Shown: piece by piece, positions 17,457 through 26,551 of the stretch
Layout of the letters: each line of letters starts with the position of its first letter
Numbering within the stretch: position 1 is the stretch's first letter
From: Nitrospirales bacterium
GTDB taxonomy: Bacteria; Nitrospirota; Nitrospiria; Nitrospirales; UBA8639
Length of the DNA: 64,000 nt
NCBI GenBank assembly: GCA_029261355.1
Contig: JAJDBM010000010.1
Coordinates: 124,001 to 188,000 of the forward strand
Direction: 5' to 3'
Notes under the pieces: model-generated
Database searches by the model: none
What the model was told of the DNA's origin: nothing
The model's input: the letters and a program-made list of their open reading frames with translations, nothing else
Position numbers and translations under genes: made by a program

Positions 17457-17819
17457 TTACTGAGGTTTGGTCAATTCTTGGATGCGGTCTTGTAATTGCT
17501 GAATCTCATTTTTTTTCTGATTAATTTCCATTGATAGAGTACTGGTTTCCACTTCGGTTTGTTCGAGTTGGTCGCGTAATGTTTGCATGTCTGGATGAAA
17601 ACGGTCGAGTTGGGCTTGCGTCTCTTGTAATGTTTTTATCACCTGCTCTCGAGCATCCTTGGCCATCTGTAGTTCTTTTTCCAAGGTGGAGCTAACCGTC
17701 TTGTGGTCATTTTTCATTTCAACAATCCTCTCTTTGAGTGTGACGTTCTCTCTCGCCATGTGCTGATAGGCGGTTTCGACTTCCTGTAAATACGGTTGGA
17801 TGCTTTTGGTCTCAATCAT
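17457..17819 (-). CDS. Small coiled-coil protein
   Basis: The 120-residue product is predicted from its sequence to be one long heptad-repeat helix: an N-terminal IQPYLQEVETAYQHM segment, a Lys/Glu-rich rod with leucines at heptad positions and a C-terminal LQDRIQELTKPQ. There is no signal peptide and no cysteine. The ribosome site is weak. No name is justified. Confidence 0.6.
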   Translation of the reverse strand: MIETKSIQPYLQEVETAYQHMARENVTLKERIVEMKNDHKTVSSTLEKELQMAKDAREQVIKTLQETQAQLDRFHPDMQTLRDQLEQTEVETSTLSMEINQKKNEIQQLQDRIQELTKPQ

Positions 17820-18496
17820 GATACGGCATTTCTCATTCGTGCTGAGGAATTTGTAAAATCTTCAAAGTTCTGTATTGTTATTCTTACTCTTCCTGCATTT
17901 CCTCTTCATCGCCCATACCGATACGCAGGTTTCTCTTTTCTTCGGCAGAATTGACTCAAAGATTTACCAATTTTTGAGCATTAACTTCCTTTCAATTGGG
18001 ACAATAGGGAGTATTAAGAAGAACTTTAGATCAAAGTCTAGATTCGTTGGCTTAGAATCTTCAGTGCGGGCTGAGAACAGTTAGTCTGGTAGTTGGGGAA
18101 TTACCTCACGCAAGCGCTGTTCCTCAACCCTACGCCTAGTTTATCTTCTATTTTGAACTGGTGCTTATGGATGGAATGATTGCTGTGGTGCGGCACTGGG
18201 TGACGGTTCTAGGGATGGACGTTTCACGCAACCTTCAGTGGCTATAATCGGGAGCATCATGACTGCGAGGAGCGAGGTATTGAGCAGAAGGTTCCTTATG
18301 AGTAGCTGCGCATCGAGTGGAAAGTTTTGAAGGAAGATAGACATGGAGTAGTCCTCCAGCTTGAGATATGAAACTTCTTATTTCTGACTTAGTGTAGCAA
18401 CTTTTGGTTTTCTAGTGAAGTAGGGCCGGTCAAGATCTATGAGAGTTAAAGAGGATATGAGAAGTACTGAATGTATGTGATGACGGATGTTTACGA
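17820..18496. other. Gene-free stretch
   Basis: No convincing gene lies in these roughly 680 bp. A hydrophobic frame at 17875-18084 lacks a ribosome site and a sensible composition. No repeat or RNA gene was recognised. Confidence 0.4.
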
Positions 18497-18523
18497 GTCT
18501 TCCTCTCATAGAGAAAGGAAGAC
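18497..18523 (-). terminator. Hairpin downstream of the PEP-CTERM gene
   Basis: GTCTTCC-TCTC at 18497-18507 pairs with GAGAAAGGAAGAC at 18511-18523 around a 3-nt loop. It lies 40 bp after the stop of the minus-strand PEP-CTERM gene. Confidence 0.55.
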
Positions 18524-18563
18524 CCGTCTGAAATTCGAAGAAGTATGACTGTGTCTTTCGAGT

Positions 18564-19355
18564 TTAGGTGCGTCGTCTTTTGTTCCAGCGCCAAGAAGCC
18601 AGTCCAATGAGACCTGAACCAAATAAGAGAATGGCCGACGGTTCAGGTGTAGATTGTAGTGATGTCGATACTTGGTCGACGAGAAGTCCTGATGATGCCC
18701 CATCTAATCCACTATTGACGACGCCGAACCCCACGGTATAGTCCCCATTATTTGGAAGAACAATGGAAATATTTCTAAATCCCGTCTCCATATTGAAGGA
18801 TGTAGAAGAAGTGAGGAACGGGTTCGTCGCAAAGTTCTGACTTCCAAGCTGGTTTGGATAGTCGAGAGTGTCGCTCAAGGTTGATCCAAAAAGTAATCCA
18901 GGACCGATGAGCGTGAGAAAAGACGAGTCTCGGGAAGCATCTGGATCAGCCCCTCCGCCCCAAAGGCCATCATTTGTTAAGAAGTTCCACTGAAAGGACA
19001 AGACTTCACCCGCAAAAGCCGAAAAGGTTTGTTTTAGACTTGATCCATCCATCGGCTGAAAGAAAGCAGGGACGGGATTGATGCTCGTGACAAATCCGTT
19101 TGGAATTCCCAGAAATGTTTCGATGGCGTCTGTTGTCGCTGTGCCCAAGCTTGTGCCATCTCCTGTATCGAGAAATGCCTGATAATTTCCACCTTGGGGT
19201 CCACTTCCAAAACCTGCGGTTTGTACATTGGCTAACCCGAGTGATTGCCAATTCGTAAAATTTCCTGTTTCAAACCCACCATTACCTAAAGAAAGAGCAA
19301 ATGCCGGAGAAGCACAAAAGCTCATAAGAATGAGTAAGCCAATAAATTGTTTCAT
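18564..19355 (-). CDS. PEP-CTERM sorting-signal exported protein
   Basis: ATG 19355 has AGAGGAG upstream and gives a proper signal peptide (MKQFIGLLILMSFCASPAFA). The 263-residue chain begins GNGGFETGNFTNWQSLG, typical of extracellular proteins with a discoidin/laminin-type beta-sandwich. It ends with the PEP-CTERM signal: TPEPSAILLFGSGLIGLAS followed by WRWNKRRRT. PEP-CTERM tails direct proteins to an exosortase-dependent surface or extracellular polysaccharide-linked location. No exosortase is in this window. A hairpin terminator follows the gene. Confidence 0.85.
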   Translation of the reverse strand: MKQFIGLLILMSFCASPAFALSLGNGGFETGNFTNWQSLGLANVQTAGFGSGPQGGNYQAFLDTGDGTSLGTATTDAIETFLGIPNGFVTSINPVPAFFQPMDGSSLKQTFSAFAGEVLSFQWNFLTNDGLWGGGADPDASRDSSFLTLIGPGLLFGSTLSDTLDYPNQLGSQNFATNPFLTSSTSFNMETGFRNISIVLPNNGDYTVGFGVVNSGLDGASSGLLVDQVSTSLQSTPEPSAILLFGSGLIGLASWRWNKRRRT

Positions 19356-19686
19356 GATTTTCTCCTCTTTGAGTATGAATTCATAGAACACACAAAACCC
19401 TTGTATCGTTTCTATGGAAATGCAAATGTAAGACCGTAAAAGGTTTCTCGAATGTATGAATCGTATGAAGGCGATTCTTCAGGGAATTTTGAGAGTGAAA
19501 AGAGAAATGATGAACTTACGAAGTAGCAGAGACGAGTATTCGAGTATCTAAATAGATACGACGAATATCATTTTGGGTAGCGTTAAAGAATTTATGTGCC
19601 CAAACGTTGATTCGAGGGCGATGAGTGCCTTTCCCATAGAAGGTCGTGCGGTGAAAGTATTTGAGACCGGGGACTGATTAACATTG

Positions 19687-20343
19687 TTAGTTTGTAGGTG
19701 AGAGACATTGCTCAATCAGGGCTGGCAGGTGCTCTTGCTGCCCAAACGATATATCTTGTACATCGCCTTGTCGATCAAATACGATTGCTGATGGTGTACC
19801 TTGTAAGGCGAAGCGCTCAAAGGTTTCGGCCTTCATGGTTTTCTGTCGCAGGTAAATGCTGACTTGGTTGAGGACGGTGTGTTTTTTATCCTCAGGTAAC
19901 GATTCAAAGTTGGGTACTGACTTCTTGGTCACATCCAATACTTTTTCCTGAGTAATGGGTTCGGTCTCAGCTACCACGCGATCCATTCCAACTGTGAAGG
20001 GCAATCTCCAGTCAAGCTTACCATCTGTTAGCAATCCCTGATGGGTTAAGGCCTTGAGGGTTTCCCCGATGACTTCGCCAGTTTCCACAAGTTTTTTCAA
20101 GTTGTCTAATGTATTTTTGTCATAGTCTTCAAATGCCGTGGCAAACCCAATGATGACCAAGCCGTCGTCAGAATACTGTTGGTGTAATTGAATGGCTTTC
20201 GGTAATGCATGAAGAAAACATCCAGGACAGTTCACCTGAAACACCTCGACGAGAATAACTGATCCGACAAACTCCTCAATGTCTCCTGGACCATTTTGCA
20301 CCCAGGTCTCGACTGAAATATCTGACAATCTATAGTTTCTCAT
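19687..20343 (-). CDS. Thioredoxin-fold (redoxin/TlpA-like) protein
   Basis: The 218-residue protein contains a redoxin fold with the active-site motif CPGC (VEVFQVNCPGCFLHALPKAI), followed by DGLVIIGFATAFEDYD. Near the C-terminus it has the cis-Pro region GTPSAIVFDRQGDV. About 100 residues are inserted between these parts. No signal peptide is visible from ATG 20343; a longer start at 20382 adds only 13 residues. A role as a thiol-disulfide exchange or peroxiredoxin-like protein is inferred. The C-x-x-C spacing favours a TlpA/thioredoxin type. Confidence 0.75.
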   Translation of the reverse strand: MRNYRLSDISVETWVQNGPGDIEEFVGSVILVEVFQVNCPGCFLHALPKAIQLHQQYSDDGLVIIGFATAFEDYDKNTLDNLKKLVETGEVIGETLKALTHQGLLTDGKLDWRLPFTVGMDRVVAETEPITQEKVLDVTKKSVPNFESLPEDKKHTVLNQVSIYLRQKTMKAETFERFALQGTPSAIVFDRQGDVQDISFGQQEHLPALIEQCLSPTN

Positions 20344-20494
20344 GGCATTTCTATGCAGGTCGTGGCATGAACTTATCCGCATTCTAGCAGATTGCTGAAC
20401 AGTGGGACGAATTTGTCAATATTTGGAATGAACGTCTCTGGTCTCTTTCTGGAAATCTTACTTGTAGGATTTAACGGGTGTGTATAAAAACATG

Positions 20495-20520
20495 GGCCTA
20501 CAGTGAGAGGTCTGTAGGCC
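20495..20520 (-). terminator. Rho-independent terminator of the glycosidase-like gene
   Basis: GGCCTACA at 20495-20502 pairs with TGTAGGCC at 20513-20520. On the minus strand the stem is followed by ATGTTTTTATA, a U-rich tract. It sits about 50 bp after the stop of the gene starting at 22353. Confidence 0.7.
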
Positions 20521-20568
20521 GTACGGAGATAATGTCGAAATGCTCTGAATTTTCGAATAGATGCGTTG

Positions 20569-22353
20569 TTACCGGACCGTCACCCCTAGCGGTGGTTGAG
20601 GCGGAGTTACATCAAATATTTTTTTCACGAATAAGACCCAATCAGAGGAGGATGGCGAGTTTAGTGAAACGACCATATTCCCAGGGGTTGTTTGTTTTCC
20701 TTGGAAGCTCCCGGTTTTTGGATTAAGCCACTTCACTTGAAAATTTCCGATGGTGGAGGAAAGATCTAGTTTGACGGTGCCGCCCTTTGGGGCATAGACG
20801 ACATACTGTTTTCCAGTCTCTGCTAAGCAATAGGCTTCTGTCCCTCCCTGTACGAATTCATTATGAGAACGCATTTTCCAGTATTCCGTTTCACTCAATG
20901 CCTTTCCGGCAATGGCAAGATACTCATCTCCTACAGTATCTGCACCGAGTTGATAGGTTTTAAATTGTGATTGAGATAACGGTTTTAATGGCACCCAATT
21001 ACGACCGAGTGAAATATAGGAGTTCTGACTGACATTTTCTGGCTTGAAATCAGCCCATACCGTATGCATGCCAGCGGTGAGGCTTCCCCAAATCATTCGT
21101 AAGGGTTTGTCGCCTCGTTCTTGTCCCTCCCATAATGACTCAGTGCCTATCACCGGGTAGCCTCTTTTCATCAATTCTAAGGCGAACTGATTGTTGGGAC
21201 CGGCCTCCTGGTAGGGAAGGCCCTTCGGGCCCTTATCGCTCACTTGTACCGTATTCAATTTTCTTTTTGAAGAAATGTTCATCTCTGATAACCACCGGCG
21301 ATCAGGGTCGTTGAAACGTTGTTCTTCGATATCTTGGGCAGTAATAAATCGGTCAAACGGTGTAATTGATGCGAGATACTCTCCAAATGCGATCACTTCC
21401 GATCGATTCTTTATTTCATAGACTTCTCCGGGGTATAAACTCCAGTTTGCAACATTCCAAAATGCCGCTTGGCGCGCCACAAAATATTTGATCACTCGTA
21501 GGTTATGGTGGGAATTATAAGGCTGATATCGTTCAGGAAAATAGGCTAATTCTGTTGGGGGGTATAAAGTTCCTAGGCCACTTTGTCCGCCCCAAAAACC
21601 ATTGGGTGTGTTGGTTGGGGAGATATAAATCCCAGCATCCCCAGCAGCTTGAATCATATCATCCCATTCTTTCCACCGCTTGATCAAAAAGTGGTCATAA
21701 TTGACTTTCCTATTGGACCCACTTGCTGATCCTCCGGGACTTCCGGTTTGTTTGATAAACGGTGTTGGATTTTCCCAACCATCTCCCCAAAATACATCAT
21801 TGAACGTTGGAGTGACGATGGTGTTATAGCCTTTTTGCTGTGCCCATGCGATCCCGTCCTTCCAATCAGCTGGTGTGAGATACATCCATAAATAGGCCAT
21901 GATAGGAAGGAATGGTTGGTTGTGTGAATCGGTAAACCACCGGTAATTGTTTTCATGCTTTTTCCATGGTCCAGGTTTCGCTCCGGATGATATACATTCA
22001 AACGTTCCAGTTGTTGACTGGCTGCCATCACTAAAGTTCAATGAATAGCTCCATGTGCCAAGTTCATTCGGCATGAATCGTTGTTTCCAAACGTTTCCTT
22101 GTTGCCCTCCTTTCCCATCACCGTCGTAAAATCCAAAAAATTTCATAACGCGACCGGTCGGGGATGTAAAGACAGCATTAAGCTCTACGTCGAAAAACGG
22201 ATTGGAGTACTCGTGAGCATTTGTGAGTGACTGTTCAAATAACCCAAATAACGGAACTTGACTCGTTGAGGCATTCACGTTGGCTGAACTGAGTAGGATT
22301 ATCAAAAACGTCACCCAGACGTGGACGCGTATTCGTTGTAGAAAAGTATGCAT
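20569..22353 (-). CDS. Exported DUF5060/glycoside hydrolase-like protein
   Basis: The ATG follows AGGAG. The 594-residue product has a signal peptide (VWVTFLIILLSSANVNAS). The DUF5060-type beta-sandwich covers about residues 33-120 (FFDVELNAVFTSPTGRVMKFFGFYDGDG, WKQRFMPNELGTWSYSLNFSDG). A TIM-barrel domain follows, related to DUF4038/apiosidase-like glycosidases (FLPIMAYLWMY, GYNTIVTPTF, YISPTNTPNGFWGG, GTESLWEGQERGDKPLRMIWGSLTAG). A C-terminal beta-sandwich (GTVKLDLSSTIGNFQVKWLNP) ends in DVTPPQPPLGVTVR. That end looks like the beginning of a fibronectin-type linker, suggesting loss of a further module. Such enzymes act on plant or microbial polysaccharides; the substrate is unknown. Confidence 0.8.
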   Translation of the reverse strand: MHTFLQRIRVHVWVTFLIILLSSANVNASTSQVPLFGLFEQSLTNAHEYSNPFFDVELNAVFTSPTGRVMKFFGFYDGDGKGGQQGNVWKQRFMPNELGTWSYSLNFSDGSQSTTGTFECISSGAKPGPWKKHENNYRWFTDSHNQPFLPIMAYLWMYLTPADWKDGIAWAQQKGYNTIVTPTFNDVFWGDGWENPTPFIKQTGSPGGSASGSNRKVNYDHFLIKRWKEWDDMIQAAGDAGIYISPTNTPNGFWGGQSGLGTLYPPTELAYFPERYQPYNSHHNLRVIKYFVARQAAFWNVANWSLYPGEVYEIKNRSEVIAFGEYLASITPFDRFITAQDIEEQRFNDPDRRWLSEMNISSKRKLNTVQVSDKGPKGLPYQEAGPNNQFALELMKRGYPVIGTESLWEGQERGDKPLRMIWGSLTAGMHTVWADFKPENVSQNSYISLGRNWVPLKPLSQSQFKTYQLGADTVGDEYLAIAGKALSETEYWKMRSHNEFVQGGTEAYCLAETGKQYVVYAPKGGTVKLDLSSTIGNFQVKWLNPKTGSFQGKQTTPGNMVVSLNSPSSSDWVLFVKKIFDVTPPQPPLGVTVR

Positions 22354-22932
22354 GTTTGTCTTCTCCTGAATGGATTTACTTTATGATTGTATCGGTATCG
22401 CTCACTCTCTTCTTAATCTAGGAGAGCAAAGAACGTACCCTGTACAAGACAATGAGGTTCTCATACTTGCAATACAACCCTCTCCATTGAAGAGCATAGT
22501 CGGAGTTTCTATTTTTAAGGGCTCTTCTACAAACCGTCCTTTTCCGTGATTGCGGGCCAACCTACGTGAGCAAATACATTCTGCATGCGCCTATACATTG
22601 TAATTTTTCGCGCGTGGATTTCTTGCCCTCAAGAAAAAATACTGGGTTTTAGAGGTGCCTTAAATGATTCTATTGACCTAATCACTCTTAGGAATGGGTG
22701 TGTAATCAAGAATAAAAAGAATCTCACTGTCTCGTTTCATCAATTCATGGGTTGAGAAATGTTCGATGCAGTGAACACAGAATCGAGTTGTCTATTGAGG
22801 GAACCTGTGGGTTGGCCTGGAGGGAATAACAGTTAAGGTTTTTTTGTGCATGCGGCGTCGCCATGGTAATAGAGAGGCGATAATGGTCATGACGACGTCG
22901 GTGGTAGAATGCGAAGAAGGAGGGGGGCGGTC
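22354..22932. other. Upstream region of the glycosidase-like gene
   Basis: These 579 bp carry no supported gene. They separate the minus-strand glycosidase-like gene from the tusA-dsrE2 pair and must hold the glycosidase promoter. No repeat or RNA motif was identified. Confidence 0.4.
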
Positions 22933-23181
22933 TTATCCCCCAGCTTTTTTAACGTAGGCTTTGTAGACGTGGACTGAGTTTTCATCAGCCTCTTCTAGCC
23001 CAACCCATTCATGCCCAGTTGTTTCACACCAGGCAGGCATATCTTTTTTAATCCCTTCATCATCTGATGCCACTTCCAAGACTTGACCTGGAACAAGTTC
23101 TTTGATTTTTTTGGAGGTCATAATAATGGGCATTGGACAAAAATACCCAAGGGTATCAAGTTTGAAATCTGATTCTATCAT
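22933..23181 (-). CDS. TusA-family sulfurtransferase
   Basis: The 82-residue product has the TusA/SirA fold and the active cysteine motif FCPMPIIMTSKKIKEL, with GQVLEVASDDEGIKKDMPAWCETTGHE downstream. TusA proteins carry persulfide sulfur between donors and acceptors in tRNA thiolation or sulfur oxidation. GAGGA precedes the ATG. It lies 17 bp after the DsrE2-like gene on the same strand. The pairing is typical of sulfur-trafficking sets with DsrE2 and rhodanese, but no rhodanese is present here. Confidence 0.85.
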   Translation of the reverse strand: MIESDFKLDTLGYFCPMPIIMTSKKIKELVPGQVLEVASDDEGIKKDMPAWCETTGHEWVGLEEADENSVHVYKAYVKKAGG

Positions 23182-23198
23182 TGCTGTTTCCTCAAACG

Positions 23199-23729
23199 TT
23201 AAATGAAAAGGTTGACTGAGCCTTTTTTAGCTTCAGCCAGATACGTCGAGACCCCGGCTAATTGGTCGACCCCATCGATAAGCGTATCTTTTGAAATGCC
23301 CATCATACCCAGCGTGGTGGTGCAAGCGATCATTTGTACCCCAAGGTCTTGCGCGGTTTCCAACAATTCAGGAATGCCGGGCATGCGATTATTCTTCATG
23401 ACTTTTTTCATCATCATGGTCCCCAGTCCACCAAAGTGGAAGCGAGACAATGGTAGGTTTTCAGTGCCGCCCTTATTAATCCATCCAAAGGCTTTTCGCA
23501 TCCAGTCCTTCGCCGAACTGGTGGTGTCTTGCTTTCTGATGATGTTTAATCCCCAGAAGGTAAAAAACATGGTCACTTTCATGTCCATGGCCGCAGCGCC
23601 TGTGGCAATAATGAAGGCAGCCATGGCTTTGTCCAGATCGCCGCTGAGGCAGACGATGGTCACGCTGTCTGGTTTTTTCTCTTTTAACTCAGCAAGGGCT
23701 GCGGTTGGCTCAATTTGCGTGGCATTCAT
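23199..23729 (-). CDS. DsrE2-like DsrE/DsrF family protein
   Basis: The 176-residue product has the DsrE2/peroxiredoxin-family fold with a hydrophobic first helix (SVTIVCLSGDLDKAMAAFIIATGAAAMDMKVTMFFTFWG). It also has a conserved MKNNRMPGIPELLETAQDLGVQMIACTTTLGMMG segment, in which the Cys near residue 138 is the probable persulfide site. A GAGGTAGGTG site precedes the start. DsrE2 proteins work with TusA in sulfur transfer. The downstream TusA gene is 17 bp away, supporting a two-gene operon. A second cysteine (IVCLSG) lies near the N-terminus. Confidence 0.82.
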   Translation of the reverse strand: MNATQIEPTAALAELKEKKPDSVTIVCLSGDLDKAMAAFIIATGAAAMDMKVTMFFTFWGLNIIRKQDTTSSAKDWMRKAFGWINKGGTENLPLSRFHFGGLGTMMMKKVMKNNRMPGIPELLETAQDLGVQMIACTTTLGMMGISKDTLIDGVDQLAGVSTYLAEAKKGSVNLFI

Positions 23730-23901
23730 GATTCACCTACCTCTATAAAAGGGGGGGAAATTCTATCGAATGGGAGTCGATCTTCTAATGACAACTATAG
23801 TATGGTGTTTTTTTCGGTGTCAAGAAACGGCTCCTGACTGGCATGGTTGCTCTTTTCAGTCAAGCAGTCAGTAGGAATACCATCGCAGACCTCATAGTAT
23901 C

Positions 23902-24813
23902 ATGATTCAACTTGTAGAATGTGTCCCCAACATTAGCGAAGGTCGAGATCTCAAGGTTATTGATGCCTTAACCAAGGTAGTGCAAGACGTTGAAGGCGTG
24001 GCCATACTTGATCGGCATATTGATTCAGACCATCACCGTAGCGTGTTTACGATTGCTGGCTTTCCAGATGTGACGATCCGAGCTGCGTATGAACTGGTGC
24101 GTTTGGCTCAGGAACTCATTGATCTGTCTCAACATGACGGTGGGCATCCGCGCGTGGGGGCCGTGGATGTGATCCCTTTTATTCCGCTCCATGGTATGAC
24201 CATGGAGGAGTGTAAACGGCTGGCGGAAAAGCTTGGGGCGATGATTGGGCCTCTATTGGAGATTCCAGTGTTTCTTTATGGAGAGGCCTCGGTGCAACGA
24301 CCCAAGTTGCAATTAGAGGCCATTAGAGCTGGTGGTCAGGGTGGCTTATCGAAGCGTTTGGCTTCCGAGGGAGGATGGCACCCGGCCTTTGGGCCAACTC
24401 AGCTGCATCCAACATCTGGAGCGATTGCCATCGGGGCACGGGACTTTTTGATTGCCTATAATGTGGTTTTGGAATCCAATGACCTTATTCTTGCACAGAG
24501 AATTGCCAAAACCATTAGAACGTCTGATGGCGGGCTGCCATCCTTGAAGGCCATGGGCGTGGCATTAACGAGTCGCGAACAGGTTCAAGTTTCTATGAAT
24601 TTAACGAATTATCGAGAAACCTCAATGTATGATGCATATCGGGCCGTTGAGCAAGTGGCCAAACGGTATGGCGTCGGGATTGATGAGAGTGAATTGGTTG
24701 GTCTGGTTCCCCAGGCAGCTATTTCTTCAGAGCATATTGAAACCCTCAAGTTTCGAGCATGGAAACCCGACCAAGTTCTAGAGGCTCGCTTAGCTCAGGT
24801 AGGGTTTGCGTAA
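23902..24813 (+). CDS. ftcD: Glutamate formimidoyltransferase (formiminotransferase)
   Basis: The 303-residue product spans both halves of the formiminotransferase domain without a cyclodeaminase domain. Motifs include VECVPNISEGRDL at the N-terminus, DSDHHRSVFTIAG, HDGGHPRVGAVDVIPFIPLHG (active-site loop) and GAIAIGARDFLIAYNV. The enzyme transfers the formimino group of N-formimino-glutamate to tetrahydrofolate. No histidine-degradation genes are visible nearby, so it may serve folate one-carbon metabolism. Confidence 0.93.
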   Translation: MIQLVECVPNISEGRDLKVIDALTKVVQDVEGVAILDRHIDSDHHRSVFTIAGFPDVTIRAAYELVRLAQELIDLSQHDGGHPRVGAVDVIPFIPLHGMTMEECKRLAEKLGAMIGPLLEIPVFLYGEASVQRPKLQLEAIRAGGQGGLSKRLASEGGWHPAFGPTQLHPTSGAIAIGARDFLIAYNVVLESNDLILAQRIAKTIRTSDGGLPSLKAMGVALTSREQVQVSMNLTNYRETSMYDAYRAVEQVAKRYGVGIDESELVGLVPQAAISSEHIETLKFRAWKPDQVLEARLAQVGFA

Positions 24814-24886
24814 TACCTGTATCCTAGCGGGTTGAATGTGAATTTTTGAACGTTCTTTTTCACTCTTTATCGGAATTGGGGGGATT

Positions 24887-25333
24887 ATGGGGACTGTTTC
24901 ATTTGATAAGGAAGGTCGAACAGCATTGCGCGAAAGCAAGTTTGGCCATATGACTGTTGGGGCGCTGATGGAAGAGGATGTTCAATCAGAAGGCACGGAC
25001 GTGAAGTGCGAATTTATTGCCTCAATGATGATGGAGGGGTTTGGGTCTGTGCCGATAGTTGATGATACGAATCGTTTGCTCGGGATTGTTTCTGAGTTTG
25101 ATCTCTTGAATGCCGTTCGCAAGGGAAGGCGACTGGCTGATGTGACGGCAGGAGAAGTTATGACGCCGAACCCTGTTTCTGTGACCAAAGATACAGATAT
25201 CACGACTGTGATTGATGTTCTTCACAACAACCACCTGATTCGTGTCCCGGTCGTTGACTCTACCCGTCGGTTAGTTGGAATTGTTGCTCGACGCGATGTT
25301 CTCCGTGGGTATCTTCAATCCTCGTACGTGTAA
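24887..25333 (+). CDS. CBS-pair protein
   Basis: The 148-residue product consists of two CBS domains (VGALMEEDV...FGSVPIVDDTNRLLGIVSEFDLLNA and AGEVMTPNPVSVTKDTDITTVIDVL...IRVPVVDSTRRLVGIVARRDVLRGYL), with a short N-terminal tail. CBS pairs bind adenine nucleotides and commonly act as small regulators. The ATG follows a GGGGGGA-type site. It begins 73 bp after the formiminotransferase gene. Confidence 0.9.
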   Translation: MGTVSFDKEGRTALRESKFGHMTVGALMEEDVQSEGTDVKCEFIASMMMEGFGSVPIVDDTNRLLGIVSEFDLLNAVRKGRRLADVTAGEVMTPNPVSVTKDTDITTVIDVLHNNHLIRVPVVDSTRRLVGIVARRDVLRGYLQSSYV

Positions 25334-25602
25334 AGCTCAAAGATTCCGTCTACTGTACTTTGTCGAGTATTGCCTTAAATGTGCGGTGTTTCCATAGGCG
25401 AATAGGTGTTGTAGCAAAATCACAAGCCCTATTGTGGTATAATATGGTATAAACGCTTTTTGGCTCTGATTCTTTCTCCCTTTATAGAATGTCCGTCTGC
25501 TGACTTTTCAAATCTCATTAGTTTTTCCACCACCTGCTAGATTTCTTCATTGTAAATTCAGTATTTTCTAGTTTTCCACTATCCATGAGCAGTTGAGTTC
25601 CT

Positions 25603-26448
25603 ATGAAACAATTTGTCCGTAATCTTGTCAGCGCACCTCTGTTTGAGCGTCTCATTATCGGTATTATACTCGTGAATGGCATCATTCTTGGGATGGAGAC
25701 CTCTCCGGATTTGATGAGGCAATATGGCGATCTCTTCTACCTTGCCAATCATCTGATATTAGGGGTCTTTATTCTCGAGGCGGCACTGAAGATGATTGCC
25801 CTTGCCCCTGATATTAGTCGTTATTTTAAAGACGGTTGGAATCTTTTTGATTTTTCGGTCATCATCTTTTCGTTAATACCTGCAACTGGTGAATTTGCCA
25901 TGATCGCGCGACTCGCACGTTTGTTGCGCGTCGTACGACTCATCTCTACGATTCCAGAGTTGCGTCTGATTGTCTCCACGCTTGTTCGCTCAATTCCAAG
26001 CATGCTTCATGTCATGACGTTGATGGGCGTTATTTTTTACATTTACGCTATTACTGGGTATCAACTCTTTCATGAGCATGACCCAACTCATTGGCGATCC
26101 TTGGGCATCTCGCTCTTGACCTTGTTTCGGGTGGTTACCTTAGAAGACTGGACGGATGTGATGTACAAGGCTATGGAGCTTCATCCATTCGCCTGGATGT
26201 ATTTTGTGAGTTTTGTGGTGTTAGGAACGTTTGTGGTGGTCAATCTTTTTATTGCCGTGGTGATCAACAACCTTGATGAAGCCAAAGCTGAACGGCTTGC
26301 CGAACTGCAAGGGCCTGTGACACAAAAAGAAATCCTGAAGGATCTTCGTGACACTCAAACGGCATTGAAGCGATTAGAGGAACGGTTGGAACGAACGTCA
26401 GAGAGCGGTAGTCAGTCCTCAGCACGGTTGGAAAAGGGTTTTAACTAA
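25603..26448 (+). CDS. Bacterial voltage-gated ion channel (BacNav/CavAb-like), filter TLEDWTD
   Basis: The 281-residue six-helix subunit has voltage-sensor spans S1-S4. S4 carries four arginines at three-residue spacing (R103, R106, R109, R112 in IARLARLLRVVR). The pore (S5-P-S6) has filter region LFRVVTLEDWTD (TLEDWTD at residues 179-185) and S6 FVVLGTFVVVNLFIAVVIN. A C-terminal coiled coil covers residues 240-265. NaChBac and NavAb carry TLESW at this place; acidic residues at the second and fourth later positions resemble the engineered Ca2+-selective CavAb (TLDDWSD). Cation selectivity may therefore favour Ca2+. A hairpin follows the stop. Confidence 0.88.
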   Translation: MKQFVRNLVSAPLFERLIIGIILVNGIILGMETSPDLMRQYGDLFYLANHLILGVFILEAALKMIALAPDISRYFKDGWNLFDFSVIIFSLIPATGEFAMIARLARLLRVVRLISTIPELRLIVSTLVRSIPSMLHVMTLMGVIFYIYAITGYQLFHEHDPTHWRSLGISLLTLFRVVTLEDWTDVMYKAMELHPFAWMYFVSFVVLGTFVVVNLFIAVVINNLDEAKAERLAELQGPVTQKEILKDLRDTQTALKRLEERLERTSESGSQSSARLEKGFN

Positions 26449-26466
26449 TTCTGTAACGCGTGAGGC

Positions 26467-26516
26467 GAAAAGCGAAAAGAATGGAGGCCTGTGCAGCTTT
26501 CCAACCTTCGCTTTTC
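26467..26516. terminator. Hairpin between convergent genes
   Basis: GAAAAGCGAA at 26467-26476 pairs with TTCGCTTTTC at 26507-26516 around a 30-nt loop. It lies between the + strand channel gene (stop 26448) and the minus-strand FecR gene (stop 26552), so it could end transcription from both. Confidence 0.5.
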
Positions 26517-26551
26517 ACCAGACGTGTTAGATGTAGCCTACATTTTCTGCT

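Noticed and set aside
17875-18084. Hydrophobic 69-codon + strand frame
   Set aside because: No ribosome site; phenylalanine-rich composition typical of T-rich non-coding DNA.
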